A DNA stretch of 64,000 nucleotides from Candidatus Amulumruptor caecigallinarius (GTDB taxonomy: Bacteria; Bacteroidota; Bacteroidia; Bacteroidales; Muribaculaceae). The translations under genes and the position numbers were made by a program. Shown one piece after another: positions 16,562 to 24,566 of the stretch (the first letter of the stretch is position 1; each line of letters starts with the position of its first letter). Under the pieces are notes generated by a model, which saw only the letters and a list, made by a program, of their open reading frames with translations, searched no databases and was not told where the DNA came from. Location: contig CALUMU010000004.1 of NCBI GenBank assembly GCA_944321825.1, forward strand, positions 1 through 64,000. The letters are read 5' to 3'.

Positions 16562-17926
16562 ATGGCTAAAAAGGTACAATTTTCATCAAAAGTAGGTCTT
16601 ATAGCCGCCACGGTGGGCTCGGCTGTCGGGCTCGGCAACGTGTGGCGGTTTCCGGCTGAAGTCCAGTCCAACGGCGGTTCTTCGTTTCTGTTAGTGTACG
16701 TCCTGTGCGTGTTTGTCCTCGGCATACCGGTGATGCTCAGTGAGTTTGCTTTGGGTCGTGGGGGCGGCAGCGATGCGGCCGGCAGCTTCGTGAAGCTCGG
16801 CGTCCGCAAGGGGTGGCAGGCCGTGGGCTATTTGGTCATACTTGCGAGCTATCTGATATTGTGCTTTTATACGGTCGTAGGAGGGTGGACGCTGGAGTAC
16901 CTGATACAATCTGTCACGGGCCATCTCTACGAGCCGGTTGCCGGAGCAGCCGATGCAAAGGGAATGTTTACTGCGCATATGAACGAATTTATCGCCGATG
17001 ACTGGAATCCGCTTGTCAACACTTATATGATGATAGGGCTGACGCTGGCCGTGTTGCTCGGCGGCGTACAGAAAGGCATCGAGAGGGTCAGCAACGTCTT
17101 GATGCCGGTGCTGTTTGTCATTTTGCTCGGTTTCTGCGTCGTGTCATTGACGTTGCCGGCCGCGCAGGAGGGCATCGAGTTCTTTTTTACCCCTGATTTC
17201 AGCAAGGTGTCCATGTCGATGGTGCTCAGTGCTTTGGGACAGGCTTTCTTCTCCCTCAGCCTCGGCATGGGCATATTGGTTACCTATGCCTCCTATTTCC
17301 CGAAACGGGCCAACCTGACTCGCACGGCTTTCATCGTCTCTATCCTTGACCTGCTCGTGGCGGTGTTGATGGGCATCATCATTTTCCCGGCGGTGTTGAG
17401 TTTCGGCCTTGAAAACGAGTCGTTCCAAGGCGCGACGCTCGTGTTTGTTACCTTGCCCCAGGTATTCGACCATATGCCGGGAACCCAGCTGTGGTCCGCG
17501 CTCTTCTTCCTGCTGCTGCTCGTGGCAACCCTTACCTCTATAATATCCATCGCCGAGGTGTCTGTTAAGTTTTTGTATGACCGGTTCGGTATGCGCCGCC
17601 GCAATGCCTGTTTCGCGGTGCTGCTGCCCCTGTTCCTGTTCAGCAGCATATGCTCGTTGAGCATGGGGCCGCTGGAGCACATCCACATATTCGGACGTAA
17701 TATCTTCGATTTCCTTGACAACCTGACCTCCGAATATATGCTTACTATCGGAGCTATGGCGACATGTATCTATATGGGATGGTTTGCGCCCAAGGGGCTG
17801 CTGATCGACGAACTCACCAACCGTGGAAGCATGCGCAGCCATTTGGGACCGTTTTTCCTCTTCGTGATTCGTTGGATAGCCCCTGTGCTCATAGGCTTTA
17901 TACTGTTCTCCAATCTGCTTAAGTAG
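16562..17926 (+). CDS. Sodium-dependent transporter, NSS/SNF family
   Basis: A secondary transporter of the neurotransmitter:sodium symporter family, importing amino acids or related compounds with Na+. The 454-residue protein has about 11-12 membrane segments and the family signature GNVWRFP at residues 25-31, which forms the Na+/substrate site in LeuT. The substrate cannot be predicted from this alone. A TATATTTG box at 16467-16474 is a possible -7 element. The next gene, 14 bases downstream, encodes a small membrane protein. Confidence 0.9.
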   Translation: MAKKVQFSSKVGLIAATVGSAVGLGNVWRFPAEVQSNGGSSFLLVYVLCVFVLGIPVMLSEFALGRGGGSDAAGSFVKLGVRKGWQAVGYLVILASYLILCFYTVVGGWTLEYLIQSVTGHLYEPVAGAADAKGMFTAHMNEFIADDWNPLVNTYMMIGLTLAVLLGGVQKGIERVSNVLMPVLFVILLGFCVVSLTLPAAQEGIEFFFTPDFSKVSMSMVLSALGQAFFSLSLGMGILVTYASYFPKRANLTRTAFIVSILDLLVAVLMGIIIFPAVLSFGLENESFQGATLVFVTLPQVFDHMPGTQLWSALFFLLLLVATLTSIISIAEVSVKFLYDRFGMRRRNACFAVLLPLFLFSSICSLSMGPLEHIHIFGRNIFDFLDNLTSEYMLTIGAMATCIYMGWFAPKGLLIDELTNRGSMRSHLGPFFLFVIRWIAPVLIGFILFSNLLK

Positions 17927-17940
17927 GAGGGGGATGAGGT

Positions 17941-18243
17941 ATGAAGAAGATGACATCTGCCGAACGTACAGGACTCTTGCTGCTTGCAGCCGCGCTGTTG
18001 GTGTTCATCGCGGTGAGATTCCTGTCGGTATATTCCCACGATAAGGGGTCGGATGTGACATCCGAGGCAGCTGTGGTGGAAGCGTCTGTTGATGCGGTGA
18101 CCGATACCGTCAAGCTGCCGTCTGACAGCATCAGGCGCACTGCTGCGTCAGGGCGTAAGCGCAAAGCCGTATCTAAAACAGCCAAGCCGTCATCGGCCGA
18201 TACGCATAAGCAACGCGACTATCTGAGTGAACCTATTAACTAA
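17941..18243 (+). CDS. Small single-pass membrane protein
   Basis: Not recognised. The 100 residues comprise a short start (MKKMTSAER), one membrane helix at about 10-30 (TGLLLLAAALLVFIAVRFL) and a hydrophilic Lys/Ser/Thr-rich tail. The N-terminus resembles that of Bacteroidales helix-hairpin-helix (ComEA-like) membrane proteins, but no such domain follows, so it may be a reduced relative. It is likely in one operon with the NSS transporter. Confidence 0.5.
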   Translation: MKKMTSAERTGLLLLAAALLVFIAVRFLSVYSHDKGSDVTSEAAVVEASVDAVTDTVKLPSDSIRRTAASGRKRKAVSKTAKPSSADTHKQRDYLSEPIN

Positions 18244-18370
18244 CATTGCAGACGAGCGTAAACACGTGATATTTAGGCTGATGAGTAGTATAAAACGGTC
18301 TCTGGAGGCTCTCAATGCGGTTTTCGGCCACTAAATCAGATGCAAAAATTAGTTAAAATATTACGGAAAA

Positions 18371-18402
18371 TTTGCAAGCACCAGAAAAAGCTCTTACCTT
18401 TG
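18371..18402 (+). promoter_or_regulatory. Promoter of tRNA-Asp
   Basis: TTTG at 18371-18374, 20 bases, TACCTTTG at 18395-18402; an unusually complete match. The mature tRNA begins about 130 bases downstream, giving a long 5' leader to be removed by RNase P. Confidence 0.7.
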
Positions 18403-18533
18403 CAGAGCAAAAAGGAAATGACACCGCTTGCAACGAGAACATAGAAATAACGCTTCAGAGAGCATCCGTAGGGATGTCTGAACAAAACAGGTCAGATAAT
18501 CATTATGATTTACGGCCGATATAAATTCCGAAT

Positions 18534-18607
18534 GGTGTGGTAGTTCAGCTGGTTAGAATACCTGCCTGTCACGCAGGGGGTCGCGGGTTCGAGTCCCGTC
18601 CATACCG
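18534..18607 (+). tRNA. tRNA-Asp (anticodon GTC)
   Basis: A full cloverleaf of 74 bases: acceptor GGTGTGG with CCATACC, anticodon arm CCTGC-CTGTCAC-GCAGG with anticodon GTC, and T arm CGGGTTCGAGTCCCG. CCA is not encoded (GCAG follows). Confidence 0.96.
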
Positions 18608-18621
18608 CAGAGGAGAGAGGA

Positions 18622-18668
18622 GAATGAGTAATTGACAAGCTTCGGCTTTCGTTACTCATTCTTTTTTT
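18622..18668 (+). terminator. Terminator of tRNA-Asp
   Basis: Arms gaatgagtaa (18622-18631) and ttactcattc (18652-18661) are followed by seven T. Confidence 0.85.
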
Positions 18669-18878
18669 ATTCCGTTGCTCTCAAGGGTGTTGCCGTATGC
18701 TATGGCATGGACTCACGTAGTACGGACTATTGTCACGCGTCGTCTGAAGGCGGCGTGACGTTTGGACTGCCGGTGCGGTATCGTTCTTTCCTGGTGGACG
18801 CATGGCCGGCTGGTTGCCATAAGGGCGCGTCAGCCTATCTATCCGTGTTCTCATGCTCTATAAAGCGTGCTGTCTTAA

Positions 18879-19403
18879 TTACCATGTGCGTTTTATAATC
18901 CACATGTACTCATTTGGTCTGTTGTTGTCACTGATTAATTTGTAGTGCCGTTCCTTGCCGTAGTGGTCTTTGACTTTGCATTGTATGTTGTATGATTTGT
19001 TTATGATGTTCTCCTTCGAGCCAGGCTCGAAAAATTGCCAGATATCGGCAAGGTCGAGAAACTTGCCCCATATGTGGTCTATTTCGAAGATTTTCTTCCC
19101 TGGGATTTCCAGTTTGGGATTGGCCCCGATGTATTTTTCTTTTACGGTCACAATGAGCTTCACGCTGTCTGGCTTTGCCGCCGACGCTCCTTTGTAGCGG
19201 AATTGGTATCTGTCTTTTGAGACTTTTTTGCTGTTGTAGAATACGAAGTTTCTGTCGCATCTTGACAGCAGTCTGTCAATTAGCAGTTGTATGCTATCCA
19301 TACTTTCTGTTTCAAGCTGGCGGCTTTCGATTTCGGGCATCTCTTGGGCCCGCATGGTGACGGTGCAAAGCGTAAGAAGCGAAAGGAAAATCAGTGTTTT
19401 CAT
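18879..19403 (-). CDS. Secreted hypothetical protein
   Basis: Not recognised. The 174-residue product has a clear signal peptide (MKTLIFLSLLTLCTVTMRAQ) and then a mixed alpha/beta domain with a strand-rich lysine-bearing centre (VKLIVTVKEKYIG, FEIDHIWGKFLDLAD). The open frame extends to 19688, but the promoter found at 19606-19636 and the signal peptide both argue for the ATG at 19401-19403. Confidence 0.6.
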   Translation of the reverse strand: MKTLIFLSLLTLCTVTMRAQEMPEIESRQLETESMDSIQLLIDRLLSRCDRNFVFYNSKKVSKDRYQFRYKGASAAKPDSVKLIVTVKEKYIGANPKLEIPGKKIFEIDHIWGKFLDLADIWQFFEPGSKENIINKSYNIQCKVKDHYGKERHYKLISDNNRPNEYMWIIKRTW

Positions 19404-19734
19404 GCGTCTTATATTATAAGGTTTGTTGGTGGTTGGGCTTTGCCTGACAGTTTGAGCCGACCCAGATGTATTTGGCCGCCCAGACGGTTTTGTCGTTGTA
19501 ATGGATCTCGTAGTGTCGGCGTATTTAGCTGTCAAGGGCAGTTGTTTGCACGGCTCTCTAAATCCAGATACAGTTTGCTCGGTGGCGTGATGTCGCTGTA
19601 TTGAGCAAATATACGGAATTATGCCGGGGCATACAATATAGGATATGTTGCTGGCGGATATGTAGGATGATAGCTGACGTTTTCGCATGGTTGGGGTGGG
19701 GAGGGATGGTAATTTTGTGAGGTATCACAAAATT
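19404..19734. other. Intergenic region between divergent small genes
   Basis: It contains a minus-strand promoter (19606-19636) about 200 bases ahead of the secreted-protein gene, and a plus-strand TAATTTTG box at 19710-19717 ahead of the DUF6291-like gene. Nothing else is recognised. Confidence 0.55.
19606..19636 (-). promoter_or_regulatory. Promoter of the secreted hypothetical gene
   Basis: On the minus strand TTG (19634-19636), 20 bases, TATATTTG (19606-19613). It leaves a leader of nearly 200 bases. Confidence 0.55.
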
Positions 19735-20265
19735 ATGAAACGAATGAAAGGAATGCGAAAAGGTAAACCAAAATGGGAGCGGGCTGTGTCGCGGAAGTTT
19801 TACGAGGCGGTGTGCCGGCAAATCCGAGAGGTGTCTGCGCTGAGCGACGACATAGGTGTGCAGCATCTGATTAAGTGCTTGGACGAGTATATCGACCGGG
19901 GAAGCGTTAAGTCGGATTTCACAGAAGTGGAGGATGTGGTGTTCACGCTGCTGCAACCGCAGATTGACAAGGCGTTGGAGCGTTCACGTCGTGCCCGTGC
20001 GGCGGCAGCGCGTCGCCGCGAGGCAAGAGTGCAATCGGAGGCGTTGGCAGAGGGAAATGAAATAGAAGAGCTGAAAGTTGCTGATGAGGAAAGCCCGATG
20101 CCGTCAGTAGCGGAAAATCCCTCCGAAGCGGAGGCGGTAACGACACTTTCGCGTGAAGCGAAACGCGCCAGACGACGGGAGGTGGCCAAGGAGCGTAGAA
20201 TCGAGAAACACCGTAAACGTCTGGCTCGCCGAGGGAGCAAAATCGGTGAGATACTGGATGGATAA
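19735..20265 (+). CDS. DUF6291-like basic protein (replisome-organiser-type N-domain)
   Basis: A 176-residue protein. Its first ~80 residues (KFYEAV, ..., FTEVEDVVFTLLQPQIDKALERSRRARA) resemble the DUF6291 domain at the N-terminus of phage and plasmid replication-initiation/replisome-organiser proteins, where the pattern FYEA...IFxLIKPQIDxNxKRY is typical; this match is from memory. The rest is a Lys/Arg/Glu-rich helical tail without a DNA-loading domain. ATG 19735 is preferred over 19687, as a -7 box (19710-19717) lies between them. No other phage or plasmid genes are nearby. Confidence 0.5.
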   Translation: MKRMKGMRKGKPKWERAVSRKFYEAVCRQIREVSALSDDIGVQHLIKCLDEYIDRGSVKSDFTEVEDVVFTLLQPQIDKALERSRRARAAAARRREARVQSEALAEGNEIEELKVADEESPMPSVAENPSEAEAVTTLSREAKRARRREVAKERRIEKHRKRLARRGSKIGEILDG

Positions 20266-20287
20266 ATTTAGTTGAAAAAAATTTCGG

Positions 20288-20295
20288 TATCTTTG
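20288..20295 (+). promoter_or_regulatory. Probable -7 box of the ECF sigma operon
   Basis: TATCTTTG at 20288-20295, about 40 bases before the sigma-factor start; the -33 element is weak (TTTA at 20267-20270). Confidence 0.45.
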
Positions 20296-20334
20296 TTATG
20301 TTTTGCGGTGCGACTGCGTATATAGAGCAGAGAC

Positions 20335-20817
20335 ATGAAAAAGGATTTTCTGACAGCGGCATATATAGGACTGACGGCACGGCTCCATCGCATAGCCATG
20401 GGTATGCTACGTGACGGCGACGAGGCCGAAGATGCCATGCAAGAGTCATATATCAAACTGTGGAAATCGCCCGCAGAGCCCGGCTCGGAGTCGGAAGCGC
20501 AACACCGGCTCGTGGCAGTGCTGCGAAACGAGTGCATCGACCGTCTGCGTCGCCGCCGCGACTTCGTGGGGACGGACATGCTGCCTGACGAACCGTGCGA
20601 ACCGCAGCTGCCCGACGAGTTTGAACGCATCAAGAGCGAATTGTACCGCTCCTTGACTCCTGCCCAACGAGATGTATTCGAGATGGCGACATTTGCCGAC
20701 ATGGCCTATGAGGAAATCGCCCTGCGCACCGGGCAGACTGTCGATGCCGTCAGGATGAACATGTACCGTGCGCGTAAGAAAATCAGAGAACTTTATAATC
20801 AGAACCGATTAAGATGA
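20335..20817 (+). CDS. ECF-type RNA polymerase sigma factor
   Basis: A 160-residue extracytoplasmic-function sigma factor. Region 2 contains DGDEAEDAMQESYIKLWK (about residues 27-44), used for core binding and -10 melting; region 4 has LTPAQRDVFEMATFADMAYEEIA followed by an HTH and RMNMYRARKKIREL, which reads the -35. It has no long linker or extra C-terminal domain. The downstream gene starts inside its stop codon (ATGA, 20814-20817), the arrangement expected for a cognate membrane regulator. Confidence 0.92.
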   Translation: MKKDFLTAAYIGLTARLHRIAMGMLRDGDEAEDAMQESYIKLWKSPAEPGSESEAQHRLVAVLRNECIDRLRRRRDFVGTDMLPDEPCEPQLPDEFERIKSELYRSLTPAQRDVFEMATFADMAYEEIALRTGQTVDAVRMNMYRARKKIRELYNQNRLR

Positions 20818-21350
20818 ACGATAGAAGCAATAACACAGCAACACTTTCGGTCAAGGAGCTTGAGGAGCTTTGCCGCCTCTACCTCGACTGCCGCCTGACC
20901 CGCTTGCAGGAGCGAGAACTCCATTATGTGCTTCTGCATACGGAGGCAAGCACGGAGCTTATCGACGAAGTCCGAGGCATGATGGATTTTGCCCTGCGTC
21001 TGTCCGAGGTCGCCGAGAAGCCGGCTGCCGCTTCTGTAGCAGTCAGAACCCGGTGGTGGCAACGCTGGAGTGTAGCAAATATAGCAGTGTCGCTATTGGT
21101 GCTTGTGGCTTCGGCTGCAACCTTGACATATTTCTCCGCATCTGACAGCCAGACCGACATTACCTATCTCGTATATGTCGACGGTGCAAAGGTAGACGAC
21201 AGGGCGGAGGCGGAGGCCATCATCCGCGCCGACATCGACAAGGCCAACGAGATGCTTGCCCGTGCAGCCGAAGTACAGGAGGCTCAGCAGCTCAGGATGG
21301 ACGAGATGCAACGCTTTTATGACAAATACCAGAAATATATGCAATATTGA
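20814..21350 (+). CDS. Membrane protein, probable anti-sigma factor
   Basis: A 178-residue protein coupled to the sigma gene. The cytoplasmic N-terminal ~80 residues are helical and acidic/basic mixed (LSVKELEELCRLYLDCRLTRLQERELHYVLL), followed by one membrane helix (about residues 88-108, VANIAVSLLVLVASAATLTYF) and a periplasmic coiled coil. No ZAS zinc motif (HxxxCxxC) is present. In Bacteroides the same gene order (sigma, small membrane protein, DUF6108-like protein) is seen. Its role in holding the sigma factor is inferred from context. Confidence 0.7.
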   Translation: MNDRSNNTATLSVKELEELCRLYLDCRLTRLQERELHYVLLHTEASTELIDEVRGMMDFALRLSEVAEKPAAASVAVRTRWWQRWSVANIAVSLLVLVASAATLTYFSASDSQTDITYLVYVDGAKVDDRAEAEAIIRADIDKANEMLARAAEVQEAQQLRMDEMQRFYDKYQKYMQY

Positions 21351-21375
21351 AAACCGTTTAAATATCTGTGAGAAT

Positions 21376-21765
21376 ATGAAAAAGTCAATCTTAACCCTCT
21401 GTATGCTCGTATGCGCCATTCTCGCGTATGCCAAGCCCCCCCGGCTTGCCGTCGAATCGCTTTTTGACGGCTCATACAACGGCAAAAAAGGCATTTCGGT
21501 GACCACTGTCAAAAGCGAAAAAAACTATTTCCGCTCGATAGAGGTGCGCGAGGGAAATCCCGATCTTATCAATAAAATAGAGAAGCTGGTGGACGAGGAT
21601 GTCAAGCGTGCATCCAATTTCACGGAGACCCACTCCGAGAAAATCCATGAGCGTGTGTTCCAGATACCGAACAACGGCAAGACAATCAACGTCGGCGTGA
21701 CAGTGTACCGCTTGAAGCAGCGCGTCGAGCTTTTCATCCAGGGCTATCCCGAGGCGTTCAAATAG
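21376..21765 (+). CDS. Secreted protein, DUF6108-like
   Basis: A 129-residue periplasmic protein with signal peptide MKKSILTLCMLVCAILAYA. The mature part has the pattern VESLFDGSY..., an RSIEVREG strand and KTINVGVTVYRLKQRVELFIQG, which resembles the DUF6108 proteins found next to ECF sigma/anti-sigma pairs in Bacteroides; this resemblance is from memory. Its function is unknown. The frame is open upstream to 21256, but that part overlaps the anti-sigma gene in another frame. Confidence 0.6.
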   Translation: MKKSILTLCMLVCAILAYAKPPRLAVESLFDGSYNGKKGISVTTVKSEKNYFRSIEVREGNPDLINKIEKLVDEDVKRASNFTETHSEKIHERVFQIPNNGKTINVGVTVYRLKQRVELFIQGYPEAFK

Positions 21766-21804
21766 AGTGCGGTTACATCTGATTGGTTGTAAAAATCATC
21801 AAAC

Positions 21805-23010
21805 ATGCAGCGGCTCATTACTACATCGCTTTTGCTGATGATATTCGCCACATCGCTTGTCTGCGGCCAGCAGATAGCACGGATGGAACGCATCGACATG
21901 CCATCGAAATACTTCCAGCACAAGCGGCCGGTACTCATCTATACCCCCTCGTATTTTGATGAGGAGACCATGACCGACTATGATGTAATCTACGTGTTTG
22001 ATGCGCAATTCAGAGGCCTGTTCGACCTTATAACATCATTGGCCCACTTCCATCTGCAACAGTTTGATGAGAACGTGCGCCCATATGTGGTAGTCGGTAT
22101 CTGTTCGCCCCATCTGCCTGAGATAGGCTATACACGCAACAGCGATTACACGCCCATGCCTCGTAAGGCTGTTGGTCGTGGCTTGTTTCGCGAGGACAGG
22201 TATTTCGGCCACTCTGAGGATTTGAAGAAATTCCTGCGCGACGAACTGATGCCGTATCTTAAAAAGAATTACCGTGCCAACGGTCACTCGCTTGCCGTGG
22301 GTCACTCCCTGAGTGCATCGTTCGTGCTTGATGCGATGCTCAACGACGAACTGTTTGACGATGTCATAGCCATGTCGCCCAACTGTGGCTATGATGATTT
22401 CCGCCCTGCCAATGATTTCATCAATTATGATTTCACAAAGCGTGCAGAGCCGCGTTTCGTCTATCTCTCAATGGGTAACGAGCCCCAGACTTGGGTGTGG
22501 GACAACGACACCACGTGGGGCGATTCATGGCTCAAAGTCAAAAATCATGCCGATTCCATAGCATCGGAAGGTGCCGGTAACTCGCGCATCATCACTGCCG
22601 TATTTCCCGAATACACCCATAACCGAGTAGTGTATCCGGCCATTCAGGACGCACTGAAGCGCTATTTCTCATTCATGGGAGAGCGTGACAACTGGCTTAG
22701 CCCCGGAGAACACCCCGTGCATATCGAGCTGCACGGCGCGGATTTGGCAGGCACGGATGTCTACATCACAGGCAACCAAGAACCCCTCGGAGCGTGGCAA
22801 CCATCAGCTGTCAAGATGCAGGCGGTCAGCGACTCCGTCCGCGCAATAGACCTGAAACTGCGTCTGCCAGCGTGCTTCAAGTTTACCAAGGGCGACTGGG
22901 ACCGCCAGATAATCGCCAATCCCGAGACTTCGCTCGGAGGCAACATCCGCATCACCACACCGCGTGACAGCGTAACTTACACCACCGCCGTCATCACCGT
23001 GGCTCCATGA
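21805..23010 (+). CDS. Secreted esterase-D-like hydrolase with C-terminal starch-binding-like domain
   Basis: A 401-residue secreted protein: signal peptide (to about VCGQ, residue 22), then an alpha/beta-hydrolase of the putative-esterase (EsteraseD/Fes) family with nucleophile elbow GHSLS at 166-170 (Ser168) and a probable catalytic His in PEYTHNRV, then a ~100-residue C-terminal beta-domain (VHIELHGADL, YITGNQEPLGAWQP) typical of CBM20 starch-binding modules. Such enzymes hydrolyse sugar esters or ferric siderophores; the CBM20-like tail favours a carbohydrate ester, as an inference. It ends the sigma operon at the terminator 23114-23150. Confidence 0.75.
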   Translation: MQRLITTSLLLMIFATSLVCGQQIARMERIDMPSKYFQHKRPVLIYTPSYFDEETMTDYDVIYVFDAQFRGLFDLITSLAHFHLQQFDENVRPYVVVGICSPHLPEIGYTRNSDYTPMPRKAVGRGLFREDRYFGHSEDLKKFLRDELMPYLKKNYRANGHSLAVGHSLSASFVLDAMLNDELFDDVIAMSPNCGYDDFRPANDFINYDFTKRAEPRFVYLSMGNEPQTWVWDNDTTWGDSWLKVKNHADSIASEGAGNSRIITAVFPEYTHNRVVYPAIQDALKRYFSFMGERDNWLSPGEHPVHIELHGADLAGTDVYITGNQEPLGAWQPSAVKMQAVSDSVRAIDLKLRLPACFKFTKGDWDRQIIANPETSLGGNIRITTPRDSVTYTTAVITVAP

Positions 23011-23113
23011 CAGGGCAACAGCCCCCCCCAAAAAAAGCATATCGATTGCATTTAAGAAGCTTCCTCATCGGACTTACGAAAGTAGCTTGGTTAAATAACA
23101 TACTGAATCCCCC

Positions 23114-23150
23114 AAAGCCCACCCTGACGCAGATGTCACAGTGGGCTTTT
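23114..23150 (+). terminator. Terminator after the esterase gene
   Basis: AAAGCCCAC (23114-23122) pairs with GTGGGCTTT (23141-23149), with an inner TGAC/GTCA stem; T-rich end. Confidence 0.75.
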
Positions 23151-23295
23151 ACGCATATATCGTCATTTCCATCCTTTTCGGGAATCACACTACCACGGCA
23201 CTGATTATCAAAATCCCGACACCCCTGCACTTCCTACGGATGACAACTTCGCACAACTTTGAGGCAATATTATCGCAAAAAATTCAACCTCACTA

Positions 23296-23326
23296 TTGCA
23301 TATCACATAGAAAGTGCGTACCTTTG
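23296..23326 (+). promoter_or_regulatory. Promoter of tRNA-Leu
   Basis: TTG at 23296-23298, 20 bases, TACCTTTG at 23319-23326; transcription would begin just before the tRNA at 23349. Confidence 0.65.
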
Positions 23327-23348
23327 CCCTACCAAAAAAGACACCGAT

Positions 23349-23432
23349 GCCCAGGTGGCGGAATGGTAGACGCGCTCGTTTCAGGTGCGAGTGCTGCGAG
23401 GCGTGCAGGTTCGAGTCCTGTTCTGGGCACCA
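23349..23432 (+). tRNA. tRNA-Leu (anticodon CAG)
   Basis: Acceptor GCCCAGG pairs with TCTGGGC; the anticodon arm CTCGT-TTCAGGT-GCGAG gives anticodon CAG; a long variable arm (TGCTGCGAGGCG) identifies a class II tRNA; T arm CAGGTTCGAGTCCTG. The CCA end is encoded (23430-23432), unlike tRNA-Asp. Confidence 0.95.
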
Positions 23433-23433
23433 T

Positions 23434-23475
23434 AAATGACTGTTAATCGTTTTGATTTTCAGTCATTTTTATTTT
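23434..23475 (+). terminator. Terminator of tRNA-Leu
   Basis: AAATGACTG and CAGTCATTT form the stem, followed by a T-rich tail (TTTATTTTG). Confidence 0.7.
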
Positions 23476-23544
23476 GTTGGGTAGCCAAAGGGTAGCCGCA
23501 ATTAGTCCAGTCTCTAATCCATAGTGCATTGGGATGCAAAAAAA

Positions 23545-23572
23545 TCCAGTCGCTCTGGGCAGAGGGACTGGA
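23545..23572. repeat. Short hairpin of unknown role
   Basis: tccagtc and gactgga pair around a GC-rich loop with an inner ctctg/cagag-type pairing. No T-run follows, so it is not a typical terminator. Confidence 0.4.
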
Positions 23573-23820
23573 CCGGTTTCTCATTTTACAAACTGATGTT
23601 TTTATTATCCTGATTATTGAAACGCTTTTGAGACGCTTCTCAGTGTTATATGGTAGTAGAAATAGAAGGTTCGAAAGATTGGTGTTTTGTTTGTATTACA
23701 AAGTTAGACAGTTTTTTTGAATTTGCAATGCTTCATCGTTTATTTTAATAATTGTAAACATCTTTTTAGATTCGCTTTGTTCAAACATGTCGCAGCAGGT
23801 GTGAAGTCTTGTAAATTTCG

Positions 23821-23828
23821 TATCTTTG
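23821..23828 (+). promoter_or_regulatory. Probable -7 box of the NeuA-like operon
   Basis: TATCTTTG at 23821-23828, 28 bases before the start codon; the -33 position does not carry TTG. Confidence 0.45.
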
Positions 23829-23855
23829 CGAATAAGATACAAATGATTTTGACTG

Positions 23856-24566
23856 ATGGTTGAGAATACATTGTTTGTCATACCTGCCCGTGGCGGCAGC
23901 AAGGGCATTCCGCATAAAAACATCAAGATGTTTTGCGGAAGGCCGTTGATAGCGTATTCGCTCGATGCAGCCCGTGCACTGGCCGATGATGCGCATATTA
24001 TTCTCTCTACTGACGATGAAGCGATAGCAGCTGTGGCGAAAGGGATGGGATATGGAACTCCATATCGTCGCCCCATAGAGCTTGCCACAGATACGGCCGG
24101 AAGCCGCGAAGTAATATTGGATGCTATGGACTATGCCGATTCCATAGGCGTGGTGTATGACAAGGTGGTGTTGCTGCAGCCGACATCCCCTTTGCGCACC
24201 ACCGACGACATACTGAAGGCCATTGAGGCTTATGCTTCCCATCCCGGATGCGACATGGCTGTCACGGTCACCGAAGCGGCGTGTAATCCGTATTACGACT
24301 GCTTCGAGACTGATGCCGACGGTATGCTCCATGTCTCCAAGGGCGATGGCAAGTTGACGCGCCGTCAGGATGCGCCTAAAGCGTGGCAATACAACGGAGC
24401 TGTATATGTGATGCGCCCTGCGTCGCTCAGGCGTTATGCTTTCGGCGACATGCCACGACGTGTGCCTGTGGAGATGCCGCGTATGCGTTCGGTCGACCTT
24501 GACAGTCCGCTTGATTGGACGATTGCGGAGATGATATGTAACCGACTCTCAAATGCTGACAGATGA
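23856..24566 (+). CDS. Acylneuraminate cytidylyltransferase-family protein (NeuA/LegF-like)
   Basis: Enzymes of this family activate nonulosonic acids (sialic, legionaminic or pseudaminic acid) with CTP to give the CMP-sugar. The 236-residue length is normal. Seen: the nucleotide-binding signature ARGGSKGIPHKN at residues 11-22, followed by STDDEAIA, LQPTSPLRTTDDI and the C-terminal DLDSPLDWTIAE. The partner gene overlaps by four bases and is a CBS-nucleotidyltransferase, which fits legionaminic acid synthesis better than sialic acid (inference). No synthase, epimerase or aminotransferase genes are nearby. Confidence 0.85.
   Translation: MVENTLFVIPARGGSKGIPHKNIKMFCGRPLIAYSLDAARALADDAHIILSTDDEAIAAVAKGMGYGTPYRRPIELATDTAGSREVILDAMDYADSIGVVYDKVVLLQPTSPLRTTDDILKAIEAYASHPGCDMAVTVTEAACNPYYDCFETDADGMLHVSKGDGKLTRRQDAPKAWQYNGAVYVMRPASLRRYAFGDMPRRVPVEMPRMRSVDLDSPLDWTIAEMICNRLSNADR

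Larger units (their letters stand above)
23011..23348. other. Intergenic region before tRNA-Leu
   Basis: It holds the terminator of the sigma/esterase operon (23114-23150) and the tRNA-Leu promoter (23296-23326). Nothing else is recognised. Confidence 0.6.
23433..23855. other. Intergenic region after tRNA-Leu
   Basis: It contains the tRNA terminator (23434-23475), a direct repeat gggtagcc-aaa-gggtagcc (23479-23497), a hairpin tccagtc...gactgga (23545-23572) and a TATCTTTG box (23821-23828) before the NeuA-like gene. No credible gene; the short frames here lack coding character. Confidence 0.55.

Noticed and set aside
17144-17956. A 270-residue minus-strand frame opposite the NSS transporter
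   Set aside because: Complement of a hydrophobic membrane gene; such long shadow frames are a codon-bias effect, and the sense gene is clear.
23529-23720. A 63-residue frame after tRNA-Leu
   Set aside because: It includes a hairpin, has mixed hydrophobic/basic composition and no detectable start context.
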